The notes beneath the pieces were generated by a model. That model searched no databases and was not told where the DNA came from. It worked only from the letters and a program-made list of their open reading frames with translations. Of a DNA stretch of 64,000 nucleotides, positions 1 through 8,331 are shown piece by piece. This DNA is from CAZCTO01 sp964501725 (GTDB lineage: Bacteria; Bacillota; Clostridia; Saccharofermentanales; Saccharofermentanaceae). The stretch lies in assembly GCA_964501725.1 (NCBI GenBank), contig CAZCTO010000011.1, forward strand, positions 16,791-80,790, given 5' to 3'. The first letter of the stretch is position 1. Each line of letters begins with the position of its first letter. A program made the position numbers and the translations under genes.

Positions 1-414
1 GGCCGCTCCTTGAGAACCCGGGATAACCGGAATGCCGGCTTGCTCGGCGGTTTTTCGGGCATTGGCTTTATTGCCCATCAGGTCCATGACTTGCGCCGTC
101 GGCCCGATGAATTTAATTTTGCACTTCTCGCAAAGACGCGCAAAAACCGGATTCTCTGACAAAAATCCGAATCCGGGATGAATGGCTTCCGCGCCGGTCG
201 TGAGGCACGCCGACAGGATGGCCTGCATATTCAGGTAGCTGTCCTTGGACGCGTCGGGTCCGATGCAGACACACTCGTCCGCAAGCTGGGCGTGGAGCGC
301 TTTTCGATCCGCTTCGGAGCACACGGCGACCGTTCGGATGCCCATTTCCCGGCATGCCCGGATGACGGTCACCGCAATTTCGCCGCGGTTGGCAATCAAT
401 ATTTTTCGAAACAT
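1..414 (-). CDS. accC: Biotin carboxylase subunit of acetyl-CoA carboxylase (partial, N-terminal 138 residues)
   Basis: Only the N-terminal part is in the window; the gene runs off the left edge. The protein begins MFRKILIANRGEIAV and continues with the biotin-carboxylase N-domain pattern, including HPGFGFLSENP and a following FIGPTA. This matches the family of ATP-dependent biotin carboxylases that carboxylate the biotin on AccB for malonyl-CoA synthesis. The start ATG at 414 follows AAGGAG at a good distance. It lies 30 bases after fabZ at the promoter-distal end of the fab operon, and accD/accA would be expected beyond the edge. The ATP-grasp core is not visible here, so the call rests on the N-domain and on context. 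Confidence 0.93.
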   Translation of the reverse strand, partial: MFRKILIANRGEIAVTVIRACREMGIRTVAVCSEADRKALHAQLADECVCIGPDASKDSYLNMQAILSACLTTGAEAIHPGFGFLSENPVFARLCEKCKIKFIGPTAQVMDLMGNKANARKTAEQAGIPVIPGSQGAA

Positions 415-444
415 AAAGTCTCCTTATAACGCTTCCGGGGCGGA

Positions 445-894
445 TTAGTTCTTCCCGGCATCGCCGATCGCAAACATAATTTCTCCGGAGACGCAAAGCT
501 TCCCGTCCACAAACGCTTTTCCTTCGCCGAACCCGATCGGGCCGCGCGAGCGTGTCAGTTTCACTTCCAGTCTCATCGTATCGCCCGGGAAAACACTCTT
601 CTTAAACCGGACCTTGTCGATGCCCGCAAAGAAGGCAATTTTGCCTTTGTTTTCTTCCTTCGAAAGCGCGACGATCGCGCCGGCTTGCGCCATGGACTCT
701 ACAATCAGTGCGCCCGGCATGACCGGCATCCCGGGAAAATGTCCTTTGAAATAATACTCGTCCGCACGGACGTGCTTCAGTGCGACAATGTGCTCCGCGT
801 CAATTTCCAGCACCTCGTCCACCAGAATGAACGGTTCTCTGTGCGGGATGATTTTCTTGATGTCTTCCTGGTTCATGATCGGTAAATCACTCAT
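445..894 (-). CDS. fabZ: (3R)-hydroxyacyl-ACP dehydratase FabZ
   Basis: The protein has 149 residues, a normal FabZ length, and a hot-dog fold. The catalytic pair is visible as H52 in the KGHFPGMPVMPG motif and E66 in ALIVESMAQAGA. It dehydrates 3-hydroxyacyl-ACP to trans-2-enoyl-ACP in the elongation cycle. The FabA-specific features needed for isomerisation cannot be judged by eye, but the length and motif favour FabZ. It overlaps the end of accB by 8 bases, which points to translational coupling, and it precedes accC. The genes share one direction with no obvious internal terminator. Confidence 0.95.
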   Translation of the reverse strand: MSDLPIMNQEDIKKIIPHREPFILVDEVLEIDAEHIVALKHVRADEYYFKGHFPGMPVMPGALIVESMAQAGAIVALSKEENKGKIAFFAGIDKVRFKKSVFPGDTMRLEVKLTRSRGPIGFGEGKAFVDGKLCVSGEIMFAIGDAGKN

Positions 895-1426
895 GTTCTG
901 CCTCCTTTTTCGCGCCCGGTTCGATCACAAACAATTTATGACCGAATTCGACGCGGCTGGCTTTGGTTACAAGAATCGCCGTGACCACTCCGGATACCGG
1001 ACTGGTTACCTCGTTCATCAGTTTCATTGCTTCGATAATGCAGAGCACGTCGCCTTTATTGACATAACTTCCGACGCCGACGTACGGGTCCTGATCCGGT
1101 GCGGGCGCGTCATAGAAGACGCCGACCACCGGGGAAGTAACCACATGTCCCGAAAATACCGGCTCTGCCGCTTCCGCGCTCATCGGTACTTCTCCGCTAT
1201 CCCCGCAATGTCCGCCGTGAAAATCGCCTGTACCGGCGTTTGAATCCATCCGCACGGTTCCCGGTTCTCTGGATATCGCAAGTTTCGAAGCGCCTTCACC
1301 CATTCGAAAATGCGTGATTCCTTCTTTTTTCATATGGCTCATGAGCTCTTTGATCTGATTGAACGAAAGACCGTTTTCGCACGTCGGGAGTTCTTTCTCT
1401 TTGGGCGTTTTGGGTTCGGTCGTCAT
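887..1426 (-). CDS. accB: Biotin carboxyl carrier protein of acetyl-CoA carboxylase
   Basis: The protein has 179 residues. The N-terminal half includes a helical segment (FNQIKELMSHMKKEGITHF) typical of BCCP, then a linker, then a C-terminal biotinyl domain. The biotinylation motif EAMKLMNEV is present, with the modified lysine in AMKLM, and is preceded by a VGSYVNKGDVLCIIE hammerhead strand. It carries the carboxybiotin between AccC and the carboxyltransferase. The start overlaps the fabF stop by 4 bases (ATGA) and the end overlaps fabZ by 8, so the three genes are tightly coupled. It is slightly longer than many BCCPs because of the linker. Confidence 0.95.
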   Translation of the reverse strand: MTTEPKTPKEKELPTCENGLSFNQIKELMSHMKKEGITHFRMGEGASKLAISREPGTVRMDSNAGTGDFHGGHCGDSGEVPMSAEAAEPVFSGHVVTSPVVGVFYDAPAPDQDPYVGVGSYVNKGDVLCIIEAMKLMNEVTSPVSGVVTAILVTKASRVEFGHKLFVIEPGAKKEAEHE

Positions 1427-2715
1427 AAGTCTTTACCCACCTTTCTGAAAAGCAGCGTACCGTTCTGGCCTCCGAATCCGAGAGAATTGGACATGACCAC
1501 CGATACGTTTTTCTTTTTGGCGACATTCGGTGTGTAATCCAAATCACAATCCGGATCGGACTCGCAAAGTCCGATGGTCGGCGGAATGATACTGTCGCGG
1601 ATGGACAGCACCGAAGCAACCGCCTCCACGCCGCCTGCGGCGCCGAGCAGATGGCCGGTGACCGATTTGGTCGAGCTGACGGAAACTGTTTTGGCGGATT
1701 CGCCGAGCGCGTCTTTGATCGCGATCGTTTCATATTTATCATTGAGCGGTGTTCCCGTTCCGTGCGCGTTGATATAATCGATTTCTTCAGGGCGGACGTT
1801 CCCTTCCCTCATGGCAAGGCGCATCGACATCGCCGCACCTTTTCCCTCGGGATCAGGACTGGTGATGTGAAAAGCGTCCGCAGTCGCACCGTATCCGACC
1901 ACTTCCGCAAGAATATTGGCATTACGACCGACCGCATTTTCCATCGTCTCAAGAACCAGAAGTCCCGCGCCTTCCGCAATAATAAATCCGCCGCGTCTCC
2001 GGTCAAACGGCAGGGATCCGAGATCCGGATCTTCTGTCATATTGAGTGCTTTCATATTGGCAAAGCCGGCCAGCGCGATTCGGGTAATCGGTGCCTCGGT
2101 ACCTCCGGCGATCGCCGCCTTCAGGTATCCGAGCTTAATCTTGTGAAAAGCTTCGCCGATGGCATGCGTTCCGGACGCACACGCGGTAGTGACACAGTAG
2201 TTGGCGCCCTTCAGGTTATGAATCATGGAAATATGACCGGCGGCCAGGTTACTGATCATCATCGGAATAAAAAGCGGTGATATCCGGTCCGGACCTCCGC
2301 GAAGGAGCAACTCCTCATATTGATCATTCATCGTGCACAAACCGCCGACACCGGATCCGATAATAACTCCGGTGTCAAATGGGTCCATGCTCGAAAAATC
2401 AATTCCCGACATCCCGATCGCTTCCTGTGCCGCGGCTACGGCAAAGTGACAGTATCGATCCATTCTGCGGGCTTCCTTGCGATCTAAAAAGCTTACGGGA
2501 TCAAAGTCAACGACTTCGGCGGCCAGATGGACGCGAACGCCTTTATATTTTTCTTTGTCAATCTGCCGAACCCCATGTTTCCCCGTAACAACGGCATCCC
2601 AAAAAGCCGGAACAGTATTTCCGACCGGGGAAACCACGCCCATTCCCGTGATGACTACTCTGGGGCGGCCGGCATGATCCGTAAACGTATTTGCTGTTTG
2701 AACTGTATCTGACAT
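1423..2715 (-). CDS. fabF: 3-oxoacyl-ACP synthase II (FabF)
   Basis: The protein has 430 residues, a little longer than the usual 410-415 because of about 15 extra N-terminal residues before RVVITGMGVVSPVG. The condensing-enzyme triad is visible: C179 in VTTACASGTHAIGEA, H318 in INAHGTGTPLND and H355 in SVTGHLLGAAGG. It elongates acyl-ACP with malonyl-ACP. It sits between fabG and accB in the fab operon. An AGGAGG-type ribosome binding site precedes the ATG at 2715. There is nothing to suggest loss of function. Confidence 0.96.
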   Translation of the reverse strand: MSDTVQTANTFTDHAGRPRVVITGMGVVSPVGNTVPAFWDAVVTGKHGVRQIDKEKYKGVRVHLAAEVVDFDPVSFLDRKEARRMDRYCHFAVAAAQEAIGMSGIDFSSMDPFDTGVIIGSGVGGLCTMNDQYEELLLRGGPDRISPLFIPMMISNLAAGHISMIHNLKGANYCVTTACASGTHAIGEAFHKIKLGYLKAAIAGGTEAPITRIALAGFANMKALNMTEDPDLGSLPFDRRRGGFIIAEGAGLLVLETMENAVGRNANILAEVVGYGATADAFHITSPDPEGKGAAMSMRLAMREGNVRPEEIDYINAHGTGTPLNDKYETIAIKDALGESAKTVSVSSTKSVTGHLLGAAGGVEAVASVLSIRDSIIPPTIGLCESDPDCDLDYTPNVAKKKNVSVVMSNSLGFGGQNGTLLFRKVGKDL

Positions 2716-2754
2716 AATATCCTCCTGAAAATCGCGCCTCTTTTCGAAAATCGC

Positions 2755-3510
2755 TTACAGTACCAGTCCTCCGGCAACTTCGATAACCTGTCCGGTGATA
2801 TATGAAGCATCTTCGGAAACCAGAAAAGCGATCAACGCCGCAACATCCGAGGGTTTCCCGAATCTGCCTGCCGGTATTCGCCCGAGTGCGGCTTCTTTGG
2901 TCTTATCCGGCAATTGGGCGGTCATGCTGGTATCAATAAATCCGGGGGCAACCGCGTTCACCGTAATGTTGCGACTTCCCATTTCTTTGGCCAGGCTCTT
3001 AGTAAGGCCGATCAAGCCGGCTTTGGATGCGGAGTAATTGGCCTGTCCGGGATTCCCGTAAATGCCGGAAACGGACGACATGTTGACGATTCTTCCGTGT
3101 TTTTGCTTTGCCATCAGAGGCAGACACATCGAACAAAGGAGGAATGCTCCGGTAAGGTTTGTATCGATGACCGACGTGAATTGCTCGCGATCCATCCGCA
3201 TGGCCAGACCGTCCCTTGTTCTTCCGGCGTTATTAACCAGAACATCCACTCTGCCGAAAGTTTCTTTGGCTGCGGCAACCGCGTGCTTGCAGTCCTCTTC
3301 AAGAGAAATGTCGGCTGAGATGGCAATGATCTGAATGCCCGGACGGATTGCCTCGCATGCTCTTCTGACTTCCATGGATTCTTCTTCGCCCGAACGGTCC
3401 AGAAGGACCAGATCATATCCGTTACCGGCAAGTTTCCGGGCAATTTCCGCCCCGATTCCCCTGGATGCGCCCGTAATCATAGCAACCGGTGTAAATTCTT
3501 TCTCACTCAT
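2755..3510 (-). CDS. fabG: 3-oxoacyl-ACP reductase (FabG)
   Basis: This is a 251-residue short-chain dehydrogenase. The nucleotide-binding motif TGASRGIG is at 14-21, NNAG is near 93-96, and the catalytic S146, Y159 and K163 sit in the SSVSG/YSASK arrangement. It reduces 3-oxoacyl-ACP to 3-hydroxyacyl-ACP, probably with NADPH. The ATG shares its A with the fabK stop (TAATG), which suggests coupled translation from the upstream fabK. The position between fabK and fabF supports FabG over a generic SDR. Confidence 0.95.
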   Translation of the reverse strand: MSEKEFTPVAMITGASRGIGAEIARKLAGNGYDLVLLDRSGEEESMEVRRACEAIRPGIQIIAISADISLEEDCKHAVAAAKETFGRVDVLVNNAGRTRDGLAMRMDREQFTSVIDTNLTGAFLLCSMCLPLMAKQKHGRIVNMSSVSGIYGNPGQANYSASKAGLIGLTKSLAKEMGSRNITVNAVAPGFIDTSMTAQLPDKTKEAALGRIPAGRFGKPSDVAALIAFLVSEDASYITGQVIEVAGGLVL

Positions 3511-4445
3511 TAAATGGATCCTCCCTTAGCGATAATTGCTTCATATTCACTCCACATTTCTTCGATGATTTCTTTAACCGGCATGATTTTACTGACCATT
3601 CCGGCGATTTGTCCGGCCATGAAGGAGCCTTCTTTAATATTGCCTTCTTTGACAGCCTTACGAAGAGAGCCGATGGTGATCTCTTCCATCTCCTCAAAAG
3701 TGGCGCCCTTCTTTTCGAGTTCGGTCAATTCCATGGTCAGCGCGTTCTTGATGCAACGGACGGGGTGTCCGCCGCTGCGTCCGGTGACGCGGGAATCGAT
3801 ATCCTTGCTTTTGATCACCAGGTCTTTGTAATTCTGATGAATGTTACATTCTTCGGACGCCAGAAATCTTGTTCCGACTTGCACACCGCTCGCGCCGAGC
3901 ATGGCGGCTGCGGCGATTCCTCTGCCGTCCGCGATGCCTCCGGCCGCAACGACCGGTATCTTGACGGCGTCCACTACCTGAGGGATTAAGGCCATCGTCG
4001 TGATCTCACCGATATGTCCGCCGGCTTCGCTGCCTTCGGCAACGATCGCATCGGCGCCGAGGCTCTCCATACGTCGCGCAAATCCGGAGGAGGCAACCAC
4101 AGGGATTACCTTGATGCCGGCGTTTTTCCACATCTCGATGTATTTTCCGGGCGACCCTGCTCCGGTGGTTACCACGGCGACTTTTTCTTCGACAACAAGG
4201 TCGGCGAGATCGGGTGTATGGGGATTCATCAGCATGATGTTGACGCCGAAAGGCTTATCGGTCAGTTTTTTCGCCTTTTGAATCTCCGCGCGCAGAAGAT
4301 CCTTATCCATGCCTCCCGCGGCGATCAGCCCGAGGCCGCCCGCGTTGGATACGGCTGCTGCCAGCGCTGCGTCCGCAACCCATGCCATGCCGCCCTGAAT
4401 CAATGGGTATTTGGTTCCGAGAATGTCTGTCAGTGTTTTGCTCAT
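3510..4445 (-). CDS. fabK: Enoyl-ACP reductase II, FMN-dependent (FabK)
   Basis: The 311-residue protein is related to 2-nitropropane dioxygenase TIM-barrel flavoproteins. It starts with the ILGTKYPLIQGGMAWVA segment, has GGLGLIAAGGMD, VVAEGSEAGGHIGE and the phosphate-binding region VVAAGGIADGRGIAAA with GASGVQVGTRFLASEE. FabK performs the last reduction of each elongation cycle and replaces FabI in many Bacillota. No fabI is seen here, so this is probably the cluster's enoyl reductase. It lies 11 bases after fabH and overlaps fabG by one base. Confidence 0.94.
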   Translation of the reverse strand: MSKTLTDILGTKYPLIQGGMAWVADAALAAAVSNAGGLGLIAAGGMDKDLLRAEIQKAKKLTDKPFGVNIMLMNPHTPDLADLVVEEKVAVVTTGAGSPGKYIEMWKNAGIKVIPVVASSGFARRMESLGADAIVAEGSEAGGHIGEITTMALIPQVVDAVKIPVVAAGGIADGRGIAAAAMLGASGVQVGTRFLASEECNIHQNYKDLVIKSKDIDSRVTGRSGGHPVRCIKNALTMELTELEKKGATFEEMEEITIGSLRKAVKEGNIKEGSFMAGQIAGMVSKIMPVKEIIEEMWSEYEAIIAKGGSI

Positions 4446-4456
4446 CTTTATTCCTC

Positions 4457-5482
4457 CTAATATTTACAGGCGACCGCCCCGTAGGTCAGTCCTCCGCCGA
4501 AACCGGTAAAAATAAGTGTCTGTCCGCGCCGGATACGACCGGATCGAACCGCCTGGTCAAAACAGATCGGTATCGACGCCGAGGAGGTATTTCCCGTCTC
4601 GGCGATGTTGGAAAGCATTTTTTCCGCAGGTAATCCGAGGCGCTTCGCGGCGGACTGGATAATTCGCTCGTTGGCTTGATGAGGGATGACATAATCAATG
4701 TCTTCAAGGCTCAGCCCGGCACCGGTCATTACTTTCTCGATGGAGGTGGGTACCGCGGCAGTGGCAAACCGATATACATCCTGTCCCTTCATGGAAAGGA
4801 AGATGCCGGTCTCATGTCCGAAAATGTCCGGCTTACCGGCATTTTCAACACTGGAAAAGGGGTGTTTCGCCACTTCGAACGCTTTTCCGGTCATATACTC
4901 GCCGCCGGTCCCGTCCGCCGCAAAAAAGGATTCGTAAATATTCGATGTGACCGGTGTCACTCCGTCACTCAAACGATTGGATAGGATAACCGCCCCCGCG
5001 CCGTCTCCGAAAAGAACGCAGGTGCTCCGGTCGGAAAAATCCACAAGCTTCGACAAACTTTCGGAGGACACAATGAGTACCGTCATCGGGCGGTCGGTAT
5101 TCAGATAGTGCATCGCGACATCGAACGCCTGGACAAAACCCGTACAGGCGGCATTTAAATCAAAACAGAAAGCGTTCTCTGCTTTGATTTGTGCCTGAAT
5201 GATGCATGCCAGATTCGGCGTGGTGTAATCGGGAGTAATGGTGGTTGCAATAATCATATCTATGGCTTTAGAATCAATCTGTGATGCTTCCACCGCATTT
5301 ACCGCGGCTTTCACAGCCATTTCCCAGGTGGTTTGTCCGTCGCATAAGTGTCTTCGGGAAATTCCTGTACGGGTGGTGATCCACTCATCGCTGGTCTCGA
5401 GAATCGAAGCGAACATTTCATTATCCACTACCAGATCCGGCAGATAAGAACCCGTACCGAGAATTGTGTAAGGTATATTCAC
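4457..5482 (-). CDS. fabH: 3-oxoacyl-ACP synthase III (FabH)
   Basis: The frame is open to an ATG at 5572, but the family alignment begins at NIPYTILGTGSYLPD. A GTG at 5482 lies 10 bases after GGAGG, giving 341 residues, so I chose that start. The active-site C113 is in AACTGF, followed later by PHQAN and ETGNTSSAS, which supply the His and Asn of the KASIII triad. It condenses acetyl-CoA or branched acyl-CoA with malonyl-ACP to start the pathway. It is the first gene of the minus-strand fab operon and is divergent from fabD across a region carrying a FabT-like operator. Confidence 0.94.
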   Translation of the reverse strand: MNIPYTILGTGSYLPDLVVDNEMFASILETSDEWITTRTGISRRHLCDGQTTWEMAVKAAVNAVEASQIDSKAIDMIIATTITPDYTTPNLACIIQAQIKAENAFCFDLNAACTGFVQAFDVAMHYLNTDRPMTVLIVSSESLSKLVDFSDRSTCVLFGDGAGAVILSNRLSDGVTPVTSNIYESFFAADGTGGEYMTGKAFEVAKHPFSSVENAGKPDIFGHETGIFLSMKGQDVYRFATAAVPTSIEKVMTGAGLSLEDIDYVIPHQANERIIQSAAKRLGLPAEKMLSNIAETGNTSSASIPICFDQAVRSGRIRRGQTLIFTGFGGGLTYGAVACKY

Positions 5483-5560
5483 GATGTAGTTTCCTCCGTA
5501 ATATATGCGACGGCTGAGATTTATGCCGCAACGCTTGCATTTATTTTGAGAATCGATTAT

Positions 5561-5573
5561 TTTGATTATCAAA
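5561..5573. promoter_or_regulatory. FabT-type operator between fabH and fabD
   Basis: The 13-base sequence TTTGATTATCAAA is a palindrome around a single central base. It matches the motif known for FabT, the MarR-family repressor of fatty-acid synthesis in Bacillota. It sits between the divergent fabH and fabD starts and overlaps candidate -35 elements on both strands, so one bound repressor could shut both transcription units. No fabT gene is in the window. Binding itself is inferred. Confidence 0.7.
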
Positions 5574-5589
5574 GATTCGACGTTATTCT
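5562..5589 (+). promoter_or_regulatory. Candidate fabD promoter
   Basis: TTGATT and TATTCT are separated by 16 bases and lie about 45 bases before the fabD start. The -35 box lies inside the FabT-like palindrome. The -10 match is moderate, so this is a candidate only. On the other strand TTGATA within the same palindrome could serve fabH, but its -10 is weaker. Confidence 0.45.
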
Positions 5590-5633
5590 ACTCTCTTTGC
5601 CCCATCGCGTCAATATACGGAGGTACGCAGCCT

Positions 5634-6476
5634 ATGAAGTCCTATCTTTTCCCCGGTCAGGGAGCCCAGTCCGTCGAAATGGCAGGCGAACTCCTCGCTT
5701 CGTTTCCGGCGGCCCGCTCGTTTTACGAGCAAGCCCGGTCGGTTACGGGAATTGACCTGGAGAATCTGTCCGCGGATCAACTGGGACAGACACGCTTCGC
5801 ACAGCTGGCGATCGTCGTCCATAGTGTCGCCTCTCTCGAAAAAGAACGCTCAATCAACCCCATGACGGAACCGGTCGCGATGGCCGGATTCTCGCTCGGC
5901 GAATACACTTCCCTTTATGCCGGCGGGGTCCTTGATTTCACGGACCTGCTCCGCCTCGTCGACGCACGTGCGACGCGAATGCAGGATGCGGCGGAACGCC
6001 GCCCCGGTGCTATGTTTGCGATCATCGGCCTCCCGAATGAACAGATCGAGAAAGTGCTTGAAGATTATACGGACGTCTTTCCGGTCAACTATAACTATCC
6101 CGGTCAACTGGTCATCGCCGGTGATGTCGCCGCCGCCGAAGCCGCCGCCGAGAAGCTTTTGGAAACAGGAGCGAAACGCGCGCACCGACTCTTAACCAAC
6201 GGTGCTTTTCACACGCCTCATATGAAGGAGGCCGCCGCCGCGTTGCGCGATTTCGCCACGGGTCTTCGCTTCTCCGCTCCGAAGACGCCGCTTTACTCCA
6301 ATGTAACCGCCGCCTTGATTCCGGCCGATACCGATTTTCCGGCCTATCTTGAAAAACATATGGTCAGCCCGGTTCGTTTCACGGAAGAAATCCTCCGGAT
6401 GAGAGACGACGGATACACCGATTTTATCGAAGTCGGACCGGGTCGCGTGCTGACCGGTCTTGTGAAGAAAATCTGA
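5634..6476 (+). CDS. fabD: Malonyl-CoA:ACP transacylase (FabD)
   Basis: The start was moved from 5562 to the ATG at 5634, nine bases after GGAGGT, which gives 280 residues and puts YLFPGQGAQ at the N-terminus as in the family. The nucleophile S87 is in GFSLGE, a variant of the usual GHSLGE with Phe for His, and the catalytic H193 is in NGAFHTPHM. It loads malonyl groups onto ACP. It is transcribed away from the rest of the fab genes, whereas in many Bacillota it sits inside the operon. It is about 100 bases upstream of an unrelated membrane protein. Confidence 0.94.
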   Translation: MKSYLFPGQGAQSVEMAGELLASFPAARSFYEQARSVTGIDLENLSADQLGQTRFAQLAIVVHSVASLEKERSINPMTEPVAMAGFSLGEYTSLYAGGVLDFTDLLRLVDARATRMQDAAERRPGAMFAIIGLPNEQIEKVLEDYTDVFPVNYNYPGQLVIAGDVAAAEAAAEKLLETGAKRAHRLLTNGAFHTPHMKEAAAALRDFATGLRFSAPKTPLYSNVTAALIPADTDFPAYLEKHMVSPVRFTEEILRMRDDGYTDFIEVGPGRVLTGLVKKI

Positions 6477-6581
6477 TTCCCGTTGTGGTAAAATAACAAG
6501 CAGTGACGGATGAACGGGACCGCGATCGACCCGGGAGATTCCGTCGCGTTATACTGCCCGCGTTGGAAAAGGATGAATTTC

Positions 6582-8279
6582 ATGTTGCCTGCAGAGAAAA
6601 ATGCGCTCGGGAAGCAAAGGCTGTTTTCCTTCTTTGTCTTCCTGATTACGGTCATCGCCGTCAGTTTTCCGCTCTTTTCCGGAAGCCTTACTTCCGGACA
6701 TGATCTTGAGTTCCATTTCCTTCGTTTTGCCGGGGTGAAAAACGGCCTTCTGAACGGCGATTTCCCGGTACGGATTTACTATTCGTTTTATAGCGGATAT
6801 GGATATGGTTCCGCCTTCTTTTATCCTGATCTGTTTTTCTATCCTTTTGCGGGCCTTTCGGCGCTGGGCGTCGGAGAAATCATTGCGTTTAATTTGTTTC
6901 TTCTTGCAGCCAATATCGCGACGTATCTGGTCGCGGCATACTCTTTCCGCGGACTTTTTAATAGCAAAATCGCCTCCGTGATCGGAGCGGTTCTCTACAC
7001 CGCGGCCCCTTACCATGTTCACCTGCTCTATACTCGTAAAGCCGTCGGTGAAATTGTTGCTTACATTCTGATACCTCTGCTGGCGTACGCACTCTATAAT
7101 TTGCTGCGCGAGAATTTCTCAAAGCCTTACCTTTTGGTTATCTGTATGACCGTTCTTATCTACAGCCACTTGATTTCGGCGGTGCTTTGTGCCGGAATAT
7201 GCCTGATTGCCTGTCTTTTCGGGATCAGGTCATTCATCCGAAATCCAAAGCTTATCCGGAAGCTCGGCCTTTGCGCACTGGTCTGTATCCTTTTGACTTT
7301 AGCCTTCTTTATACCGATGTTCGAACAGTTGTCCCACGCAAAGTATCTGCTTTCGGATGCGGAGAATTATCGGCCCGTTGACCATACCGTGAGCCTTAAG
7401 GAAATGTTTTTCGGGAAAGAGGAGAAAGGCTTTGGCTTTACGCTGATTCCTTTTCTCTTAATACGCCTCCTGTTTCTAAAAGATAAGAAGGAAAAGCCCC
7501 TGCTTACCGTCATTGATTTTTCCGCTCTTTTGGGCATCCTTTGCCTTTTTATCTCCGGATCGCTGTTCCCCTGGAGGTACATGCCTGCATTTACCGAGAT
7601 CCTGCAATTCCCCTGGCGCGTTTATACCTACGCCGTGTTCTTTTTCACAATTTCGATTTGCGGTCTGATGATGTTAATCGAAAAAAGCGAAAAGTTTCGC
7701 GCTTTTTCCGGCTATGCGATGACCGGCATGGTGATTCTTCAAATCTTTGCCTGTGCCGTACTGGTCTTGAATACGGTTTTTTTCTCTACGATCAACGCCC
7801 CCTGGAAATCCGGAGAGCGAAACATTTATGCCGATAACGGAAATGAGTATCTGGATAGTGATATGGATCCGCTTTCCATTCAGGAATTGACCTCTGACGT
7901 GAACGCCCGGGCGGATGACGGCACAATCCTTCCTTCCGGACGCGGCGCCGGGATTCTTTGGGTCGAGCTGACACGCAAGTCCGATTTCGTCCGCGTTCCC
8001 CTTCTTTACTATTACGGGTATACCGCCTCATACGCTGCCCCGAATCAAGACGAAATACGCCTTCCGATTTCCCGCGGAAAAGAAACTCAGGTCGCACAAG
8101 TCGATACTTCCCTCATTGAGGCGGGTGGGCAGATCAAGGTTACGTACAGGCAGACCTCGCTTCAGCGATTGTCTTTCTATTTCAGTTTATCCGCTGCGGT
8201 GCTCCTTATCGCTTTTCAGGTACTGACCTTTTTCAGAAAGCGCAAAACATCCCGGGCGGGACTTCCCGATCCTCAGTAA
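6582..8279 (+). CDS. Large multi-pass membrane protein, PTPS-related/GT-C-like
   Basis: The frame opens at 6510, but AAAAGGATG lies just upstream of the ATG at 6582, giving 565 residues. About a dozen hydrophobic segments follow. An early exposed loop contains GHDLEFHFLRFAG and YSGYGYGSAFFYPDLFFYPF, a pattern I associate with the integral membrane 6-pyruvoyl-tetrahydropterin-synthase-related family, which resembles GT-C glycosyltransferases. The D/E-rich first loop fits a lipid-linked sugar transfer role, but no substrate can be named. A C-terminal soluble part (about 420-530) is followed by a last membrane helix and a basic tail. The gene ends in a terminator and is convergent with tyrS. Confidence 0.7.
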   Translation: MLPAEKNALGKQRLFSFFVFLITVIAVSFPLFSGSLTSGHDLEFHFLRFAGVKNGLLNGDFPVRIYYSFYSGYGYGSAFFYPDLFFYPFAGLSALGVGEIIAFNLFLLAANIATYLVAAYSFRGLFNSKIASVIGAVLYTAAPYHVHLLYTRKAVGEIVAYILIPLLAYALYNLLRENFSKPYLLVICMTVLIYSHLISAVLCAGICLIACLFGIRSFIRNPKLIRKLGLCALVCILLTLAFFIPMFEQLSHAKYLLSDAENYRPVDHTVSLKEMFFGKEEKGFGFTLIPFLLIRLLFLKDKKEKPLLTVIDFSALLGILCLFISGSLFPWRYMPAFTEILQFPWRVYTYAVFFFTISICGLMMLIEKSEKFRAFSGYAMTGMVILQIFACAVLVLNTVFFSTINAPWKSGERNIYADNGNEYLDSDMDPLSIQELTSDVNARADDGTILPSGRGAGILWVELTRKSDFVRVPLLYYYGYTASYAAPNQDEIRLPISRGKETQVAQVDTSLIEAGGQIKVTYRQTSLQRLSFYFSLSAAVLLIAFQVLTFFRKRKTSRAGLPDPQ

Positions 8280-8283
8280 ATGC

Positions 8284-8319
8284 AAAAGGCCGCTCTCTCG
8301 AACGGCCTTGTTTCTTTTG
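8284..8319. terminator. Bidirectional terminator between the membrane protein and tyrS
   Basis: AAGGCCG and CGGCCTT (8286-8292 and 8303-8309) form a 7-bp stem with a 10-base loop. A T-rich run follows on the plus strand and AAAA precedes it, giving TTTT on the minus strand. It sits between two convergent genes. Confidence 0.75.
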
Positions 8320-8331
8320 CTCCCGGGGTGA

